Part shown: positions 33,097 through 36,140 of the stretch, piece after piece
Layout of the letters: each line of letters opens with the position of its first letter
How positions within the stretch are numbered: the first letter of the stretch is position 1
Origin: UBA2336 sp046294915
GTDB lineage: Bacteria > Bacteroidota > Bacteroidia > Cytophagales > Cyclobacteriaceae
Direction of reading: 5' to 3'
Assembly (NCBI GenBank): GCA_046294915.1
Contig: JBKBOE010000021.1
Location: forward strand, 1-36,140
DNA length: 36,140 bases
Program-made: the position numbers and the translations under genes
The notes under the pieces: model-generated
What the model was told of the DNA's origin: nothing
The model's input: the letters and a program-made list of their open reading frames with translations, nothing else
The model's database searches: none

Positions 33097-34785
33097 TTGT
33101 CCGAAGCGGTTCATTATATCGAAAGCCTGATCAACCATGGGCGGTTTCTGGAAGCCCGCTCAAAGGCTGAGGAATTATTAAGGCAATCATCTGATTTGCG
33201 TGTATCGCAATTGTATGCTTTGGTTATGTCTAAATCGGGAGCCCCCGAAGCCGCAAAGGAATACCTGGAACCCATCTATCACGCCAACCCGGGCGATCCG
33301 GAAACATCCGGTATTCTGGGCAGTATTTTTAAAGAGCTTTTTAAAAAGAATCAGCAAACATCATTTGCGCTTCAATCGCGCGATACGTACCTGAAGAATT
33401 TCACCGCAACCCGCAATTATTATACGGGTATCAATGCCGCATCCATGTCGGCCATGGTTATGCAGGCGGGTAAGAGCAAGGAGATTGCGAGGGAGATTAT
33501 TCAAATTATCGATTCATCAACTGATGACTTCTGGGAGTTGGCCACACTGGGGGAAGCGTATATGTTGCTTAAAGACAGGGCTACTTCCATTGAGTTTTAT
33601 ATTAAAGCGCGTAAAGCGGCCGGAACCGATTGGGGAAAAATCACCAGCGTGTACAACCAGTTATGGCTGCTCAATCATTATATGCCGGTTTCGAGTGAGG
33701 TGATGAAGATTTTCAATCCTCCGGGAGTTGTTGCATTTATCGGGCACATGGTTGATCATCCGGAACGGCAATCGCCACGCTTCCCTGCCGTACTGGAGCC
33801 CAAAATAAAAGAGGCAATTCGTAATACGGTTCGGACCATGAATGCCAAAATCGGATTTTGTTCACTCGCCTGTGGTGGAGATATACTGTTTGCAGAGTCT
33901 ATTGCTGAAGAAGAAGGCGAAGTGAACCTCTTTCTGCCTTTTGCCATTGATGATTTTATAGAAGTGAGTGTACGGTTTGCCGGCCAGCAATGGGTGGAGC
34001 GGTTTAATGCATTGATCGGTAAATTCCCCGTCAATCTGGTAACACCTGAGCGGTATGAGGGCTATGATGACCTGTTTACGCTTCAGAGCAAGGTTATCTT
34101 TGGTTCGGCTGTCTTGCGAAGTGCAGTCTATCATGCCAAACCTACATTATTAACCGTACTTTCTGAAATGGATCTGAAGCGAAGTACCGGAGGCACGCGC
34201 GATACGCTCCGTCTGTGGCCGTTCCCCGATCAGTATATTAACATCAACCCGGACACGTTGCTGCCTTCCGGCATTGCCGGTTATGACGGTTCCCCGACTA
34301 CCCAACGCATTATTCCAACCGACCGGCCGGTGCAATACCTTCTACTGGCCGACTTATCCACGATGAAGTCGCTGGAAAAGGAGAAAGTTTATAAACTCAT
34401 CAATCAAAAGATTGATGAGGAAGTTGTGCCGCATGCCGAACCTGATACGGCTCATAACCGTGTGCTGATGACATTTGAATTTGAATCTGGCGCCATGGAG
34501 ATGGTTCGGTCAATAATTGAAGTGCTTCCTGCGTACAAGAGAGAGCCCGAATTGAAAATCACACTGCATGCAGGGCCACTGTTAAAAAAAGAAGGTGGTA
34601 TTTATGGTGATGCATTACAGACCTTGCGTGATCTGAGCACAATCGCGCCACGGGGAGCAATCTGTGCAAGCAGCCAGTTTGCTGCCTTACTTGCCCTTGA
34701 TCCCAGGCGTTATGGAGTAGAATATTCCGGAATTGTGTCGGTAAGAAATCGGGATCTTACGGTGTACAAGGTTACACTGAAATAG
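33097..34785 (+). CDS. TPR, SLOG-like and degenerate nucleotidyl cyclase-like protein
   Basis: A 562-residue cytoplasmic protein. Residues 1 to about 205 are helical TPR-like repeats with RDTYLKNFTATRNYYTGINAA (95-115), the mark of the TPR-S/TRAFs-binding type. Residues about 210-360 are a Rossmann-like domain (VVAFIGHMVDHPERQSPRFP; FCSLACGGDILFAES) of the SLOG/LOG sort that binds nucleotides. Residues about 412-562 have a class III cyclase fold (YLLLADLST; HAGP 491-494; APRGAICASSQFAAL). However, the NxxxR transition-state pair is replaced by Gln508 and Asp512, and the second metal motif GD is missing, so catalysis is unlikely. The only start is TTG at 33097, just after an in-frame TGA; the 5' end may be damaged. 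Confidence 0.82.
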   Translation: MSEAVHYIESLINHGRFLEARSKAEELLRQSSDLRVSQLYALVMSKSGAPEAAKEYLEPIYHANPGDPETSGILGSIFKELFKKNQQTSFALQSRDTYLKNFTATRNYYTGINAASMSAMVMQAGKSKEIAREIIQIIDSSTDDFWELATLGEAYMLLKDRATSIEFYIKARKAAGTDWGKITSVYNQLWLLNHYMPVSSEVMKIFNPPGVVAFIGHMVDHPERQSPRFPAVLEPKIKEAIRNTVRTMNAKIGFCSLACGGDILFAESIAEEEGEVNLFLPFAIDDFIEVSVRFAGQQWVERFNALIGKFPVNLVTPERYEGYDDLFTLQSKVIFGSAVLRSAVYHAKPTLLTVLSEMDLKRSTGGTRDTLRLWPFPDQYININPDTLLPSGIAGYDGSPTTQRIIPTDRPVQYLLLADLSTMKSLEKEKVYKLINQKIDEEVVPHAEPDTAHNRVLMTFEFESGAMEMVRSIIEVLPAYKREPELKITLHAGPLLKKEGGIYGDALQTLRDLSTIAPRGAICASSQFAALLALDPRRYGVEYSGIVSVRNRDLTVYKVTLK

Positions 34786-34829
34786 ATCGGGTAACCTGAA
34801 AGGAAGACAAGCATTCTGGATACGACCAG

Positions 34830-36140
34830 CTATTGGGTGATGGTAATTTCATCGAGTACTTTGCCATGCACATCAAGTTGTTTGATTGTTAAAATTTTAC
34901 CATCAGTTTCAATCCAGGTAAACGAATGTACATCGGTAATCATTTTAGCTGTATAGGGCACCCAATTTTCAGGTGGGTCATGTTTCCATAGTTCCGTTTT
35001 TGCACCTAAATCCTTGTCATATAGCGAAGCACCTCCCGCACCGGTTACGATGTATATGATCCCGTCAGGTTTGGTGTTCGTCTCCCCATCATACCGGGCA
35101 TCAAGTGAAAACGTGCCGTCAACCCTTCCTTCATCCGACACGATGTATCGTGTGCCGGTTTCATCTTTTTTCGGAGCAAACTTCAAGGGTACGCTGCGCT
35201 GATAGTTGTGCACGTGGCCTGTCAACACCAGGTTAACTCCAAGTTGTTCCAGCACAGGCGATAAAAGGCGCATCCATTGCTGATTGTAGTGGGCTTTGGC
35301 GGAACTAAAGCCCGGGTGGTGGTACGCAACAATTTTCCAGTCGGCCTTACTGTTGCCGATGTCGTTTCGGAGCCATTCAATCAGCAAGGGATCCAGCGGG
35401 TTAACGTAATCGTTGGCATCGAGGCAGGTAATATGAACATTGCCATAATCGAACGAGTAGTTAGCGGTAACGGGAAATCGAGGAACTGTATTTTTCTTAA
35501 ATGCAGATATGCGTTGTGGATTCCCGGTAGGAGTAACCGTTAAAGTGGTTACCGGGGCATTTCGCGGTAAATCGGTATAATAGAAATAAGCAAGGCCGTC
35601 AGGGTGTTTGTCAAGATTTGCGCTGTAGGTATCGTGGTTACCGAGCAGCATATAAAATGGTATGGCATTCATTAAGGGTGCACCTTTTTCGGGCGAAGGC
35701 TGCGGAGCGAGATAGTATGGGAAGAACCGATGACGATATTCAAGTTCTCGCCCGTTGTTATACACCATATCCCCGGTTACGAGAACAAACTGTGGTTTTT
35801 GCTGATAAACCTGGAAAGCGATTTCAGCTTGCTGCTGCGTACCCGCACCACAATCGCCAAACACGGCAAAGCGGGTTGAGGGTTTTTTAGTTCGTGTTTC
35901 GAACTGAGTTTCAGCTATCATGTTACCGTTTAAATACACCTTGTAATGGTAAAGCTGATCGGTCTTTAACCCGGTAAGGGTTGCCCTGTAGAGCAACGTT
36001 GTTTTGTTTAACAAACTGAGTTTGGTAACAACCGGTTTTGCTTTGATGGCTTTGCCGGGTGTTCCTACCGGTGTGCACTCCACCGAAAAGTTTCCGGCTA
36101 CACTATCGGTTTGCCAGATGATCACTTTCTGTTCCCTTGT
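34830..36140 (-). CDS. Purple acid phosphatase-like metallophosphoesterase, 5' end cut
   Basis: At least 436 residues, open to the right edge, so the true start and any signal peptide lie outside; the GTG at 36125 is probably internal. The N-terminal part (about 1-95) is a fibronectin-like domain as in purple acid phosphatases (VIIWQTDS; YRATLTGLKTDQLYHYKVYL). The catalytic metallophosphoesterase motifs are all present in order: FGDCGAG, VTGDMVYNNG, LLGNHDTY, AYHHPGFSS and LTGHVHNYQRS. It likely hydrolyses phosphate esters outside the cytoplasm with a two-metal centre. It converges on the TPR-SLOG gene with 44 bases between and no clear terminator there. Confidence 0.92.
   Translation of the reverse strand, partial: TREQKVIIWQTDSVAGNFSVECTPVGTPGKAIKAKPVVTKLSLLNKTTLLYRATLTGLKTDQLYHYKVYLNGNMIAETQFETRTKKPSTRFAVFGDCGAGTQQQAEIAFQVYQQKPQFVLVTGDMVYNNGRELEYRHRFFPYYLAPQPSPEKGAPLMNAIPFYMLLGNHDTYSANLDKHPDGLAYFYYTDLPRNAPVTTLTVTPTGNPQRISAFKKNTVPRFPVTANYSFDYGNVHITCLDANDYVNPLDPLLIEWLRNDIGNSKADWKIVAYHHPGFSSAKAHYNQQWMRLLSPVLEQLGVNLVLTGHVHNYQRSVPLKFAPKKDETGTRYIVSDEGRVDGTFSLDARYDGETNTKPDGIIYIVTGAGGASLYDKDLGAKTELWKHDPPENWVPYTAKMITDVHSFTWIETDGKILTIKQLDVHGKVLDEITITQ

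Overview
The window looks like chromosomal DNA of a Bacteroidota bacterium, probably of the order Cytophagales. Four lines support this. Several upstream regions carry the Bacteroidota promoter pattern (TTTG-like, 19 bases, TAnnTTTG-like). Several families are typical of the phylum: the short histone H1-like protein at the left edge, an M1-type metallopeptidase with GGMEYP, an outer-membrane protease-propeller-barrel protein, a TIR-TPR signalling protein, and a protein often labelled 'asparagine synthetase B'. Phosphoserine phosphatase and phosphoglycerate dehydrogenase are fused in one protein. Signal peptides ending in ...AQ are common. Species-level placement is not possible from the sequence alone. 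I saw no rRNA, tRNA, CRISPR array, insertion sequence or phage gene. The window is gene-dense, with both edge genes cut.

Layout. 1-133 holds the end of the histone-like gene, which converges on dapA through a shared terminator. 178-3591 (minus) is ligA, a small conserved gene and dapA, overlapping or abutting. 3640-7996 (minus) is an ECF sigma factor operon: sigma, a single-pass membrane protein that may be its anti-sigma, a Spy-like periplasmic protein, a predicted outer-membrane barrel and an M1-type peptidase. 8063-12179 (minus) is a serine biosynthesis block, a SerB-SerA fusion and a SerC-like aminotransferase, with a voltage-gated-type potassium channel between them. 12239-14993 (minus) is an arsenic operon (arsR, arsM, arsC, acr3) headed by a perfect 26-bp palindrome.

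15051-17233 (minus) is a lone C-terminal transketolase subunit translationally coupled to a secreted amidohydrolase. After a 466-bp gap, 17700-22045 (plus) carries two secreted amidohydrolase-fold proteins. Half of the first, and all of the second, have lost the usual HxH metal motif. They are followed by a terminator and an M19-type dipeptidase. Next come, on minus, a PLP enzyme with a Tat-like leader, a PrsW-type membrane protease and a 1004-residue HELVH protease-propeller-barrel protein.

28329-34785 is the least ordinary part. It holds a membrane-anchored protein made of about 30 tandem 9-residue repeats, a TIR-transmembrane-TolB_N-TPR protein with a predicted leaderless promoter, the divergent 'asparagine synthetase B'-like protein, and a TPR-SLOG-like-cyclase-like protein. 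In the last, the cyclase-like domain has lost both transition-state residues and the 5' end looks damaged. Whether these four form a functional system is open; TIR, SLOG and cyclase folds all belong to nucleotide signalling, which makes this the best place to look. The window ends in a purple acid phosphatase-like gene cut at its 5' end.
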